64,000 bases of DNA, from contig JBNKFV010000015.1 in assembly GCA_050289485.1 (NCBI GenBank), positions 372,001 to 436,000 of the forward strand, written 5' to 3'. Shown here piece after piece: positions 17,794-27,082 of the stretch (position 1 is its first letter; each line of letters opens with the position of its first letter). The position numbers and the translations under genes are program-made. This stretch comes from JBNKFV01 sp050289485. GTDB lineage: Bacteria > Pseudomonadota > Gammaproteobacteria > Pseudomonadales > Cellvibrionaceae. The notes below the pieces were generated by a model. That model saw only the letters and a program-made list of their open reading frames with translations, ran no database searches and was not told the DNA's origin.

Positions 17794-18591
17794 ATGGATC
17801 CAGAATCCCTACATAATAACCAGGAATTTGTCAGTGAGCTGCGCGATTGCGCAAAGCTGTTAGTTGAAAAGCTGCAAGGTGACCAGTACGAAGAAGCCTC
17901 GAAGCTGATCGAAAAACTGATCGAGGCTCGTGATCAGAGTATGTTTAAAGCCGTGGGTAAGCTGACCCGTGGGCTACACAACGCCATTGTCAATTTTCAT
18001 GTTGATGCTGATTTCAGCAATGAGCCCCCCTCTATTGAAAGCTCCGAAATCCAGGATGCCTCCGACCGCCTTAATTACGTGATATCACTTACCCAGAGTG
18101 CTGCCGACAGTACCATGGACAAAGTGGAAACGGCTGCGCCCATCGCCATGAATCTTGGCCAGGAAGCAGGCTTGCTGAAAGCCCAGTGGCAACGATTACG
18201 CCGCCGGGAAATGTCGGCAGATGAATTTCGTGAACTCTATCGGCGAATGGATACCTTTTTGGACCAGATGGGTGAGGGTACCGAGCAGCTCAGCAAAAAC
18301 TTGCAAGATATTATTCTCGAACAGGGCTATCAGGATCTTACTGGTCAGGTTCTCAAACGGGTCATCGAATTGATTACGGGTGTTGAGAACGATCTCGTGC
18401 AACTTGTGCGTATAGCCGGTCAGATAGAAGAAGTTACAGGTTTGGTGGCAGGTGCCGATAACCGTCTCAGCGATACGGCAAAAGATGGTGCTAGCGGCGG
18501 CGAAGGGCCGCAGATTCATGCTGACAAGCGTGATGACGTAGTGACGAGTCAAGACGAAGTTGATGACTTGCTGTCAAGTTTGGGTTTCTAA
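17794..18591 (+). CDS. cheZ: CheY-P phosphatase CheZ
   Basis: Removes the phosphate from CheY-P to terminate the motor signal. The long helical hairpin includes EQGYQDLTGQVLKRVIELI, which holds the catalytic Asp and Gln pair known from enteric CheZ. The extreme C-terminus QDEVDDLLSSLGF is the CheY-binding helix. The 265 residues are slightly longer than enteric CheZ. cheA follows after 10 bp. Related LLxxL helices recur in the CheA linker (see cheA). Confidence 0.94.
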   Translation: MDPESLHNNQEFVSELRDCAKLLVEKLQGDQYEEASKLIEKLIEARDQSMFKAVGKLTRGLHNAIVNFHVDADFSNEPPSIESSEIQDASDRLNYVISLTQSAADSTMDKVETAAPIAMNLGQEAGLLKAQWQRLRRREMSADEFRELYRRMDTFLDQMGEGTEQLSKNLQDIILEQGYQDLTGQVLKRVIELITGVENDLVQLVRIAGQIEEVTGLVAGADNRLSDTAKDGASGGEGPQIHADKRDDVVTSQDEVDDLLSSLGF

Positions 18592-18601
18592 GGAGCACTG
18601 A

Positions 18602-20938
18602 ATGGGTTTCGGTGATGATGAAGATATCCTCCAGGATTTCCTCGTTGAAGTAGGCGAGATTCTGGAAACATTATCCGAGCAGCTGGTGGAGTTGGAACGT
18701 TGCCCGGAAGATAAGGATCTTCTGAATGCAATTTTTCGCGGCTTCCATACGGTAAAAGGCGGCGCGGGATTTTTGCAACTCAATGCTATGGTTGAGTGTT
18801 GCCACGTAACCGAAAACCTGTTCGATATTCTGCGCAATGGCCAACGTAGCGTCACTCCAGAACTGATGGATGTGGTGTTGCAGGCGTTAGATGCGGTGAA
18901 TAGCCAGTTTGCGCAGGTTCAGCAGCGTGAAGAGCCGTCGCCGGCAGCGCCTGAGTTGATTGCTGCCTTGGGCCGTCTTGTGGCTGGGGAAGATTTGGCG
19001 GAGGCCGATAACAACGCAGAAAGTGCTAACGATGTAGATGTGGTTGATGTTACCCAATCGCTGGATGATACCGTTCCAGGTGATGATCAGGGAGATATTA
19101 CCGACGAAGAGTTCGAGCAGTTCCTGGATGCCATCAGTGACGAGCCGGCAGCTACGCCAACCGAGGCGGCTCCTCCTAAAATCGACGCTGACAGCATTAG
19201 CGGCGATGAAATCACCGAAGACGAATTTGAAGCCTTGCTCGATCAATTGCACGGGCAGGGTAAAGGACCTGGCATTGACGATACAGAGGCTCCCAGTCAT
19301 GCAGCGTCTGCTCCCAGCAACGTGCCAGCAGCGTCAGGCGACGAGATAGACGAAGACGAATTTGAAGCCTTGCTTGATCAATTACATGGTAAAGGCAAAG
19401 GCCCTGGCATTGGTGACGAGCCTGCACCCCCTGTTAGTGCAACACCTGCGCAAGCCACTAATGTGCAAGAAGCTAAGGCCGGCGGTGGCGAGCTGATTAA
19501 TGATGACGAGTTTGAAAATCTACTCGACCAATTGCATGGTAAAGGCAAGGGGCCTGGTGTATCTGAGACAGCGGCGAAAGCCAGTCCAACCCCTGCAGAT
19601 AAACCTGCTGTAGATAAAGATAAGCCTGCTGCGAAAACTGCCGCACCAAAACCTGCGGCCAAGCCTGCGTCTGCACCGGCACAAAAACCCGCTTCCGCAG
19701 AGAAAGATGGCGAAGCCGCAGCAAAACGCCCTGCCGCTGCAGCGCCTATCAAAGAGTCGGCCCCGGCTGAAACCACGGTGCGGGTTGATACGCAGCGCTT
19801 AGACGACATCATGAATATGGTGGGTGAGCTGGTGCTAGTTCGTAATCGTTTGGTGCGGTTGGGCGACGACAGTACCGACGAAGCCCTAACTAAGGCTGTT
19901 GCCAATCTGGATGTGGTTACCGGTGATCTGCAGTCGGCGGTGATGAAAACCCGTATGCAGCCGATCAAAAAAGTCTTTGGCCGCTTCCCCCGTGTGGTAC
20001 GGGATTTGGCTCGCAACCTCAAGAAAGAAATCAATCTCGAATTGGTCGGCGAAGACACCGATTTGGATAAAAACCTGGTTGAGGCCTTGGCCGATCCGTT
20101 GGTGCATTTGGTGCGTAACTCCGTTGATCACGGTATTGAATTGCCCGCCGAGCGGGAGAAAAAAGGTAAGTCTCGTGTCGGTAAGGTGATTCTCGCTGCT
20201 GAACAGGAAGGCGACCATATTCTGTTGTCGATTACTGATGATGGCGGTGGTATGGATCCAGATGTATTGCGTAACAAGGCGGTAGAAAAAGGTATCTATG
20301 ATGCTGATGCCGCCGCACGCTTGACTGACACTGAAGCCTTTAACCTGATTTTTGCACCGGGTTTTTCTACTAAAACCGAAATCTCCGATGTGTCGGGTCG
20401 CGGTGTGGGTATGGATGTAGTGAAAACCAAAATTACCCAGTTGAACGGTTCGATTGAAATTGATTCTCAGCTTGGCGTGGGCACACGCATTGCCATCAAG
20501 GTGCCGCTGACCCTGGCAATTATGCCAACATTGATGATTATGCTTGGGGAGCAGACCTTTGCGTTGCCTCTGGTGAGCGTGAACGAAATTTTCCATATGG
20601 ACCTCACCAAAACCAACGTGGTTGATGGGCAGGAATGCGTCACGGTGCGAGACAGGGCCGTACCCATTTTTTACCTCAAGCGCTGGCTTGTGGGTAATGC
20701 CTATATGGAAGCAAAACCCAAAGAAGCGCATGTTGTGATTGTATCGGTGGGCACGCAGCGAGTGGGCTTTGTGGTCGATCAACTGGTCGGGCAAGAAGAA
20801 GTAGTCATTAAACCACTGGGTAAAATGTTGCACGGCACACCCGGTATGGCCGGTGCGACCATCACGGGTGACGGCACTATTGCCCTGATTCTAGACGTGC
20901 CGAGCATGCTAAAACGTTATGCTCGCAGTGGTTTGTAA
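18602..20938 (+). CDS. cheA: Chemotaxis histidine kinase CheA
   Basis: Sensor kinase for CheY and CheB. The P1 phosphotransfer domain has the substrate histidine at about residue 49 (GFHTVKGGAGFL). Residues about 130-385 contain no clear P2 domain; instead there is an Ala/Pro/Lys-rich linker with three near-identical units (core DEFEALLDQLHGKGKGPG) at about residues 201-224, 246-270 and 297-322, and a weaker DEEFEQFLDAISDE before them. P3 dimerisation starts at about 394, the ATPase domain (LVHLVRNSVDHGIE) at about 497, and the CheW-like P5 domain ends the 778-residue protein. Linker units of this kind occur in other gammaproteobacterial CheA proteins; CheY or pole-factor binding is inferred. 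Confidence 0.95.
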   Translation: MGFGDDEDILQDFLVEVGEILETLSEQLVELERCPEDKDLLNAIFRGFHTVKGGAGFLQLNAMVECCHVTENLFDILRNGQRSVTPELMDVVLQALDAVNSQFAQVQQREEPSPAAPELIAALGRLVAGEDLAEADNNAESANDVDVVDVTQSLDDTVPGDDQGDITDEEFEQFLDAISDEPAATPTEAAPPKIDADSISGDEITEDEFEALLDQLHGQGKGPGIDDTEAPSHAASAPSNVPAASGDEIDEDEFEALLDQLHGKGKGPGIGDEPAPPVSATPAQATNVQEAKAGGGELINDDEFENLLDQLHGKGKGPGVSETAAKASPTPADKPAVDKDKPAAKTAAPKPAAKPASAPAQKPASAEKDGEAAAKRPAAAAPIKESAPAETTVRVDTQRLDDIMNMVGELVLVRNRLVRLGDDSTDEALTKAVANLDVVTGDLQSAVMKTRMQPIKKVFGRFPRVVRDLARNLKKEINLELVGEDTDLDKNLVEALADPLVHLVRNSVDHGIELPAEREKKGKSRVGKVILAAEQEGDHILLSITDDGGGMDPDVLRNKAVEKGIYDADAAARLTDTEAFNLIFAPGFSTKTEISDVSGRGVGMDVVKTKITQLNGSIEIDSQLGVGTRIAIKVPLTLAIMPTLMIMLGEQTFALPLVSVNEIFHMDLTKTNVVDGQECVTVRDRAVPIFYLKRWLVGNAYMEAKPKEAHVVIVSVGTQRVGFVVDQLVGQEEVVIKPLGKMLHGTPGMAGATITGDGTIALILDVPSMLKRYARSGL

Positions 20939-21068
20939 TCACTGCTCGGCTTTCTTAGGCGCAGCTGTTTGCAAAAGTCAGGCTGCTGCGATCATTGAGT
21001 TGTTCTGAATATATACAGCAGGTGAATTTAGGCTGGTTAACAGCTTAAAAAACTGCACAGGTGTTATC

Positions 21069-21194
21069 GTGGCGGTTATAGAAGATACGGAAAAAACAGT
21101 CAGTATGGATGCCCAAAAGCGAATCATTCACAAGGGGGCATGGCAACATCTTGTCGGGGTTCATGCACGCGTGGTAACCGGGGGGCCGGGCTAA
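21069..21194 (+). CDS. Possible 41-residue upstream ORF coupled to cheB
   Basis: GTG 21069, with AGGTG 5 bp upstream, opens a 41-codon frame (MAVIEDTEKTVSMDAQKRII and on) whose TAA overlaps the cheB ATG by one base. No family is recognised. It may be a short coupled peptide that governs cheB translation or simply a chance frame in the 255-bp cheA-cheB gap; the rest of that gap (20939-21068) shows nothing else. Confidence 0.3.
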   Translation: MAVIEDTEKTVSMDAQKRIIHKGAWQHLVGVHARVVTGGPG

Positions 21195-22240
21195 TGGCCG
21201 TTAAAGTGCTGATCGTTGACGACTCTAATTTTTTTCAACAGCGGTTGCGTGAAATTATTTCTGAACATCCGGCGATAGAAGTGATTGGTGTCGCTACTAA
21301 TGGTCGTGAAGCTGTTGAAATGGCGCGGGATAAAAACCCCGATATTATCACCATGGATTATGAAATGCCGGTGATGGATGGCGTTACCGCTGTGCGCCAC
21401 ATCATGGCCAACAAGCCGGTGCCCATTTTAATGTTTTCGTCGTTAACGTATGAAGGCGCGCGAATAACGCTGGATGCATTGGATGCTGGTGCGGTCGACT
21501 TTATGACCAAAAACTTTGCCGAGGTATCCGGTAATTCGGTAGGGCTGAAACGTACCCTACACGAAAAAATCATCAATATTGCGCGCAGTGTTCGGCGCGA
21601 GTCAGCTGCCCCGGCACCGGGTGCACCCGTGGCTCCTCCTCCGGCCACACCTCGCCCGGCTGTCAATCTTAAAGGCCGTGTGCAGTTATTGGTAATTGGT
21701 GCATCTACGGGTGGCCCGGTGGCGTTAACAGACCTACTTACCAGGCTGCCAGCCAGTTTTCGTGTACCGATCCTGCTGGTACAGCATATGCCGGAAAGTT
21801 TTACTCAGGCATTTGCCGAGCGGTTGAATAAACAATGCAATATAGAGGTAAAACTGGCCGCCGATGGCGATACGATTCGCCCTGGTTTGGCTCTGCTGGC
21901 GCCGGGTGGCAAACAATTAATGTTAGATCGAAGTAATCGCGATAAAGTGCGTGTGATTCCGGGTGACGACCGTGTGAACTATAAACCCAGTGTTGATATC
22001 ACGTTTGCTTCGGCCGCCAATAATTATGGTGACCGCTGCATGGGTGTTGTGCTTACCGGCATGGGATCTGATGGTTGCGAAGGTGCGCGTTTGATTAAAC
22101 AGCGTGGTGGCCATATCTGGTCGCAAAACAAAGAAAGCTGCGTAATTTATGGTATGCCTATGGCGGTGGCCAAAGAAAGACTGACTGACAGAGTGCTGGA
22201 TATCAAAGAGTTTGGCGCTAAATTGGCGGAGGAACTCTAA
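21194..22240 (+). CDS. cheB: Chemoreceptor methylesterase CheB
   Basis: Demethylates and deamidates chemoreceptors for adaptation. The N-terminal receiver domain has the phospho-Asp in IITMDYEMPVMDG. The C-terminal esterase domain has the catalytic triad motifs GASTGGP (Ser), VQHMPESF (His) and GMGSDGCEG (Asp), joined by a Pro/Ala-rich linker at about residues 140-155. ATG 21194 gives 348 residues starting MAVKVLIVDDSNFFQQRL; an in-frame start at 21140 adds 18 residues unlike the family. No cheR is present in the window, so the methyltransferase must be elsewhere. Confidence 0.95.
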   Translation: MAVKVLIVDDSNFFQQRLREIISEHPAIEVIGVATNGREAVEMARDKNPDIITMDYEMPVMDGVTAVRHIMANKPVPILMFSSLTYEGARITLDALDAGAVDFMTKNFAEVSGNSVGLKRTLHEKIINIARSVRRESAAPAPGAPVAPPPATPRPAVNLKGRVQLLVIGASTGGPVALTDLLTRLPASFRVPILLVQHMPESFTQAFAERLNKQCNIEVKLAADGDTIRPGLALLAPGGKQLMLDRSNRDKVRVIPGDDRVNYKPSVDITFASAANNYGDRCMGVVLTGMGSDGCEGARLIKQRGGHIWSQNKESCVIYGMPMAVAKERLTDRVLDIKEFGAKLAEEL

Positions 22241-22242
22241 GC

Positions 22243-22983
22243 GTGGATATCCTGAGCATACTTGGGGTAATCATCGGTTTTGCCGCGTTGTTGGGCGGCA
22301 ATTTTCTCGAAGGCGGCGAATTGGCTTCGCTGATGAACGGGCCGGCCGCGTTAGTCGTCTTAGGTGGTACTATTGGTGCGGCTACACTACAAACGCCTTG
22401 GTCGTGTATGCAGCGTGCCTTGCGTATTTTTCGCTGGATTTTCAATCCGCCCAGTGCTGCTTTTCGCGAGGGCATCAGTAACGTCGTTCGCTGGGCTAAC
22501 GCGGCCCGTAAAGAAGGCTTGCTGGGCCTTGAAACCATTGCCGAAACCGAGCGCGACAAATTTGCCCAGAAAGGCCTGCAGTTGCTGGTGGATGGCAGTG
22601 AGCCGGAAGCGATTCGCCGAGTGCTTGAGACCGACATGATTGTGAATGAACAGCGCGATCTCGATGCGGTAAAATTTTACGAAAGCATGGGTGGTTACGC
22701 ACCTACCATCGGCATTATTGGTGCGGTGATGGGCCTGATTCATGTGATGCGCAATCTGGCTGACCCCAGTGAGCTGGGGGCAGGTATCGCTATTGCATTT
22801 GTGGCCACTATATACGGTGTAGCCTTTGCCAACCTGTTTTTGTTACCCATCGCTAACAAGCTGAAACTCTGCGTGCAGGAGCAGTCGCAGTTCAGAGAGC
22901 TGATTATCGAAGGCATCGTTGGGATTGCGGAGGGGGAAAACCCCCGCGTGATCGAAATGAAACTGACCGGCTACCTGCCATAA
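22243..22983 (+). CDS. motC: Flagellar stator protein MotC (MotA family)
   Basis: Proton-conducting stator subunit with four membrane helices and a cytoplasmic loop containing charged residues that act on FliG. The start is GTG 22243, 2 bp after the cheB stop and preceded by GGAGGAA. Family features include MDILSILGVIIGFAALLGG and the conserved pore helix segment GYAPTIGIIGAVMGLIHVM. The 246-residue size and position in the che cluster match MotC rather than the separately encoded MotA/PomA. Confidence 0.93.
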   Translation: MDILSILGVIIGFAALLGGNFLEGGELASLMNGPAALVVLGGTIGAATLQTPWSCMQRALRIFRWIFNPPSAAFREGISNVVRWANAARKEGLLGLETIAETERDKFAQKGLQLLVDGSEPEAIRRVLETDMIVNEQRDLDAVKFYESMGGYAPTIGIIGAVMGLIHVMRNLADPSELGAGIAIAFVATIYGVAFANLFLLPIANKLKLCVQEQSQFRELIIEGIVGIAEGENPRVIEMKLTGYLP

Positions 22984-23031
22984 CGCCGTGACACATCCAG
23001 CACCCATTGCACGTGCCCACTGAGGTGTTCT

Positions 23032-24075
23032 ATGCCTAGACGAGCATCCACTCAACTACAAATCAATCACGAGCGCTGGCTGATTTCCTACTCGGATTTC
23101 ATCACACTGCTGTTTGCGTTTTTTGTGGTGATGTACTCCGTGTCACAAGTGAACGAGAGCAAATACCGCGTGCTGTCTGACACACTGGTGCAGGCTTTTG
23201 GCGATAACCGCATGGTTATCGACCCTATCCAGGTAGGTGATCCGGTAAAGGCGGTAAGGCCTGATGCGATCGATTTGGGTAAAACCAAAACGGGCGATGA
23301 AGAAGGTGATGGCCCGTTTGACCGTATTGCCGATTTGCCGCAGCTGTCTGATCAGTTTGTCAAAGAATTTGAAGACCTGATCGATGATGATTTGGTGGAG
23401 GTCACCAGTAACGAGTTATGGCTCGAAATTGTCCTTAAAGACAGCATTCTGTTTTCATCGGGAGAAGTTCAGTTAACGCCCCAGGCGCGGCGTATTTTTG
23501 AAGACATCGCTACCCTGCTCGAGGGTTACGAAAATCCTGTTCAGGTTGAAGGCCATACCGACAATATTCCTGTGTCATCGAGTCAGTTTCCCAGTAATTG
23601 GGAGTTGTCTGCAGCCCGTGCGGCGTCAGTGGTGCGTTTGCTAAGAGAGCAGGGTATAGCGCCTGAACGATTGGCGGCAGTGGGCTATGGTGAATTTCAG
23701 CCAATTGCCGAGAATGAAAGCCCAGAAGGGCGGGCGCAGAATCGGCGTGTCGCCATCATGATTGCCCGAGATAAGATCGACCGGCCGGTTGTTCAGGCCA
23801 AAGAAGATGTGAAAGCACTGGTGGAATCCGTGAAGCAGGAGGCTGATAAGACGGGTGCCTCGGCCAGTGAACAGCTGCGCGCCATTAATCAACAGAGTCT
23901 TGATACCCAAGGGGACCCCCCAACTGCACTTGATACTATCCTGTCGCAGCCTCCTGAAACAGACGCGCCCGCATCAGAGGCTGATCCAGAACAAAAGAAC
24001 GGTATTAAAGCGGTGGAAAAAGACGACGGTCGTTTGATATTCTCAAGTGACCCAGACCTTGAGCGATTGCATTAA
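23032..24075 (+). CDS. motD: Flagellar stator protein MotD (MotB family)
   Basis: Partner of MotC that anchors the stator to peptidoglycan. One membrane helix at about residues 20-42 (LISYSDFITLLFAFFVVMYS) carries the essential proton-binding Asp. The periplasmic OmpA-like domain is at about 140-250, with the peptidoglycan-binding pattern VEGHTDNIPVSSSQFPSNWELSAARA. A hydrophilic C-terminal extension of about 90 residues follows. The 347 residues are typical of MotD. Confidence 0.93.
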   Translation: MPRRASTQLQINHERWLISYSDFITLLFAFFVVMYSVSQVNESKYRVLSDTLVQAFGDNRMVIDPIQVGDPVKAVRPDAIDLGKTKTGDEEGDGPFDRIADLPQLSDQFVKEFEDLIDDDLVEVTSNELWLEIVLKDSILFSSGEVQLTPQARRIFEDIATLLEGYENPVQVEGHTDNIPVSSSQFPSNWELSAARAASVVRLLREQGIAPERLAAVGYGEFQPIAENESPEGRAQNRRVAIMIARDKIDRPVVQAKEDVKALVESVKQEADKTGASASEQLRAINQQSLDTQGDPPTALDTILSQPPETDAPASEADPEQKNGIKAVEKDDGRLIFSSDPDLERLH

Positions 24076-24257
24076 CCGGTTGTTTACACCCGTTAAAAAT
24101 CGGGTTTAGCGTCGATAGTCGGCACAATATTTGTATGCTACGCCATAAATAAGGGTGGTAACCTGTATTGTGTCGGGCTTTTGGCGGTTGCCACCTATAC
24201 TTACCTAAGTATCGGCCGATAAATAAACCGAAACAAAGCATTTAAAGAGGCACCGAT

Positions 24258-25064
24258 TTGCAAATCTGGACTGTCGCCAATCAAAAAGGTGGTGTAGGTA
24301 AAACCACAACGAGCGTCACGCTTGGCGGCTTGGCAACAGAGCGTAATATGCGTGTGTTGTTGGTCGACATTGATCCGCATGGGTCAATGAGTGCTTATTT
24401 TGGCTTTGATCCCGACCGACTTGAAAAAAGCAGTTTTACGCTATTTAAAGAACGTAAAGCGTTGACGTCTGCGCTGGTCAAAGACCTTATCTGCACAACT
24501 AGCTTGAACAAGCTGGATGTTTTGCCGGCCTCCACATTACTGGCAACGCTTGAGCGGCAGGCGATAGGTCAGGACGGGATGGGCTTAGTGCTGCAGCGTG
24601 CACTGGCGATGGTGCAGGATGACTACGACCTGATGATTATTGATAGCCCGCCGTTACTGGGGGTGCTGATGATTAATGCACTGGCCGCTTGTAACCAGTT
24701 GATTATTCCAGTGCAAACCGAGTTTCTCGCCATCAAGGGCTTGGAGCGAATGCTGCACACCCTGGAAATGCTTGGCCGCTCGCGCAAAAAACCACTGACC
24801 TACAGCATTGTTCCTACTATGTTTGACCGGCGCACTCAGGCGTCGGTAACCAGCCTGCGGCATTTACGTAATGAATATCCAGAGCGTCTGTGGCCAGGTA
24901 AGATTCCTGTCGATACCAAATTTCGTGATGCCAGTAAGGCGGGGGTTCCACCACACCTCTACGATACAGAGGGGCGTGGGGTTGAAGGCTATCGTTCATT
25001 GCTGAAGTGGCTTTTGAGCCAGCGTCAGCTGGTCGAACCATTAAGCTCGGTAGCGGGGGGCTAG
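24258..25064 (+). CDS. parC: ParA-family polar chemotaxis ATPase ParC
   Basis: ParA-like ATPase that places and inherits the polar chemoreceptor array in Vibrio-type bacteria. The start is TTG 24258 (MQIWTVANQKGGVGKTTTS) after AAAGAGG. The deviant Walker A KGGVGKTT, LVDIDPHGSMSAYFGF and DSPPLLGVLMINALAA are conserved with the Pseudomonas PA1462 type. The 268 residues are normal. It follows a 182-bp gap after motD that contains only a weak inverted repeat (near 24089-24108). Immediate linkage to parP and cheW supports the assignment over plasmid ParA. Confidence 0.9.
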   Translation: MQIWTVANQKGGVGKTTTSVTLGGLATERNMRVLLVDIDPHGSMSAYFGFDPDRLEKSSFTLFKERKALTSALVKDLICTTSLNKLDVLPASTLLATLERQAIGQDGMGLVLQRALAMVQDDYDLMIIDSPPLLGVLMINALAACNQLIIPVQTEFLAIKGLERMLHTLEMLGRSRKKPLTYSIVPTMFDRRTQASVTSLRHLRNEYPERLWPGKIPVDTKFRDASKAGVPPHLYDTEGRGVEGYRSLLKWLLSQRQLVEPLSSVAGG

Positions 25065-25067
25065 CCG

Positions 25068-25973
25068 ATGGCCGACGATTCCTTGTTTCCTGATTCGCTA
25101 CAGGATTATTTTGACGACCTGTTGCTGGATACTCCCAACGTACCGGGTGAATCCGTCGAACCCGTCCGCCAGCGTATGGCAAAGCCTGCGCCTGCTGATA
25201 TGCGTCCTGTGCAAGAGTTGTCTATTAAACCGGTAGAGAAGGCAAGTTTGGAGCGCTTGCTAAGCAGCAGACCACGGCCAGTCGAGGTTAAGAGCGATAA
25301 TAAACCGGTGGTGACACCGGTAAAAATGGTGCCTGCACCTGCCGTAAGCATTAAGCCCGACGTGGTTGAGGCAAAAGTAGCGCCTGCGCCGCCGGTTACT
25401 ACGCCAGCAGTTGAGGCTCCTGAGTTAGAGCCGGAAAGCACCGATGCTTTTGCCGGTACCGACCAGTCGTTAGAGGCATTGCAGTGGCAGCCCAATGGGC
25501 GGCCCCGTTGGGCGCAAGAGCGTTTTGATGTGTTGCTGTTTGATGTGTCGGGCCTGACATTAGCCGTGCCACTGGTGGCGTTGGGGCAAATTCAGCCGAT
25601 AACGGAAGAACTCACCCCGCTGTTTGGCCAGGCTGATTGGTTTATGGGCTTGCTACCCACCCCGATGGGCAAGCTGCGTACCGTTAATACCGCGTTATTT
25701 GTGATGCCCGAGCGCTACGATGATAAATTTGTTAAAACGGCCAAGTATGTGGTGTCGATTGATGGTTTACCCTGGGGGTTAGCCGTTAATTCGGTGAATC
25801 AGCCCACGTCCCTTGATCCCGATGCGGTAAAATGGCGAACAGAGCGCAGCAAGCGTCCTTGGCTGGCGGGTACAGTAAAAGAGCACATGTGCGCCTTGAT
25901 TGATATTCCCATGATGGGCCGAATGTTGCTGGAAACCGATAAAAATCTACAAAAGAACAAAAAAGCTCCATAA
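25068..25973 (+). CDS. parP: CheW-domain coupling protein ParP
   Basis: Links ParC to the chemotaxis signalling array. The N-terminal 130 residues are an unstructured Pro/Val/Ala-rich region with an acidic start (SLFPDSLQDYFDDLLLD). The C-terminal half from about residue 150 is a CheW-like domain (RFDVLLFDVSGLTLAVPLVALGQI). In Vibrio the ParP CheW-like domain binds CheA and receptors. It begins 3 bp after the parC stop. The order parC-parP-cheW is the same as in Vibrio, Shewanella and Pseudomonas. Confidence 0.88.
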   Translation: MADDSLFPDSLQDYFDDLLLDTPNVPGESVEPVRQRMAKPAPADMRPVQELSIKPVEKASLERLLSSRPRPVEVKSDNKPVVTPVKMVPAPAVSIKPDVVEAKVAPAPPVTTPAVEAPELEPESTDAFAGTDQSLEALQWQPNGRPRWAQERFDVLLFDVSGLTLAVPLVALGQIQPITEELTPLFGQADWFMGLLPTPMGKLRTVNTALFVMPERYDDKFVKTAKYVVSIDGLPWGLAVNSVNQPTSLDPDAVKWRTERSKRPWLAGTVKEHMCALIDIPMMGRMLLETDKNLQKNKKAP

Positions 25974-26077
25974 TTTGCTGTGGTTGCCGATATGCCATTA
26001 AGGCGGCAAACTGCGAGTTACGCTATAGTGAATGACAGTGTTGCAATAATACGCACGCGTGATTGAGGAAAAACGAT

Positions 26078-26563
26078 ATGGCCACCGGCGCAACAAAAAG
26101 TAAAACCAGCGATGATCCGATTTTGCAGTGGGTAACCTTTAAGCTGGCAGGTGAAACCTATGGCATTAATGTTATGCAGGTGCAAGAGGTTTTACGCTAT
26201 ACCGAAATTGCGCCAGTACCCGGTGCTCCCGCCTATGTATTGGGCATTATTAACCTGCGCGGCAATGTGGTAACCGTGATCGATACGCGTCACCGTTTTG
26301 GTCTGGAAACCGGTGAAATTACCGACAATACCCGCATTGTGATCATTGAAGCAGACAAACACGTAGTGGGTATTTTGGTCGACAGTGTTGCCGAAGTGGT
26401 TTACCTGCGTCAGTCAGAGATAGAAACGGCACCCAACGTGGGTAACGAAGAAAGCGCTAAATTCATTCAGGGTGTATGCCACAAGAACAATGAACTGCTG
26501 ATTCTCATTGAGCTTAATAAGCTGTTGACCGATGAAGAGTGGGCAGAGTTGGAAAGTGTTTAA
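26078..26563 (+). CDS. cheW: Chemotaxis coupling protein CheW
   Basis: Bridges chemoreceptors and CheA. ATG 26078 is preceded by GAGGAAAA, so the TTG at 26063 is rejected. The 161-residue sequence is highly conserved (DDPILQWVTFKLAGETYGIN; PGAPAYVLGIINLRGNVVTV). It closes the che core of the operon; the DUF2802 gene follows after 9 bp. Confidence 0.97.
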   Translation: MATGATKSKTSDDPILQWVTFKLAGETYGINVMQVQEVLRYTEIAPVPGAPAYVLGIINLRGNVVTVIDTRHRFGLETGEITDNTRIVIIEADKHVVGILVDSVAEVVYLRQSEIETAPNVGNEESAKFIQGVCHKNNELLILIELNKLLTDEEWAELESV

Positions 26564-26572
26564 GCGGTCAGT

Positions 26573-27070
26573 ATGAATTGGGTCGAAATGCTGGGTTGGA
26601 TCGCTATAGCAATCGCATTTTTCAGTGGCTGTTGTTCGTTGTTGCTGTTCACATCGTTACGGCGTAACCAGCAGGATGACCGTCAGCGGCTCGACGAATT
26701 ACAGCGTGGTCAGCGCCTCTTGCAAGGCCAGTTGGTCAATATGGGGCAACGGTTGCTCACATTGGAAAAGCAAATGACCGATGTGGCCCTCAACGCGTCA
26801 GCTAGTGCTGCCAACGATACTGTCCCTAAAGCACCTGCTGTTGACTTACCGGACGATACCTACAAGTTTACCTATCAGCAGTACACTGAAGGCACCAGTA
26901 GCTTTGGTGCAGGGGCTAATGCCAGCGACGACGATCTGGATCAAATGGCCGCTCTGGCACAAAAGATGTTGGCGGCAGGAGAAGACCCTGCTGTTGTTGC
27001 TGAGCGTTGCAAACTGTCGCAGTCTGAAATTGACTTATTACAAGCCATGCATACTCATAGCACCACTTAG
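26573..27070 (+). CDS. DUF2802 membrane protein downstream of cheW
   Basis: Function unknown. The 165-residue product has one N-terminal membrane helix (about residues 8-28), a coiled-coil stretch (about 32-75, RQRLDELQRGQRLLQGQLVN) and a C-terminal helix pair (LDQMAALAQKMLAAGEDPAVVAERCKLSQSEIDLL region) typical of DUF2802, which looks like a small helix-turn-helix or protein-binding module. Genes of this family commonly follow cheW in polar flagellates, so a role in the motility apparatus is likely but not shown. Confidence 0.8.
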   Translation: MNWVEMLGWIAIAIAFFSGCCSLLLFTSLRRNQQDDRQRLDELQRGQRLLQGQLVNMGQRLLTLEKQMTDVALNASASAANDTVPKAPAVDLPDDTYKFTYQQYTEGTSSFGAGANASDDDLDQMAALAQKMLAAGEDPAVVAERCKLSQSEIDLLQAMHTHSTT

Positions 27071-27082
27071 GCCTGTCTACCT

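Noticed and set aside
24089..24120. Possible FliA promoter (TTAAAAAT and GTCGATAG) upstream of parC
   Set aside because: Spacing is one to two bases short of consensus and the boxes are imperfect; a weak hairpin lies on top of them.
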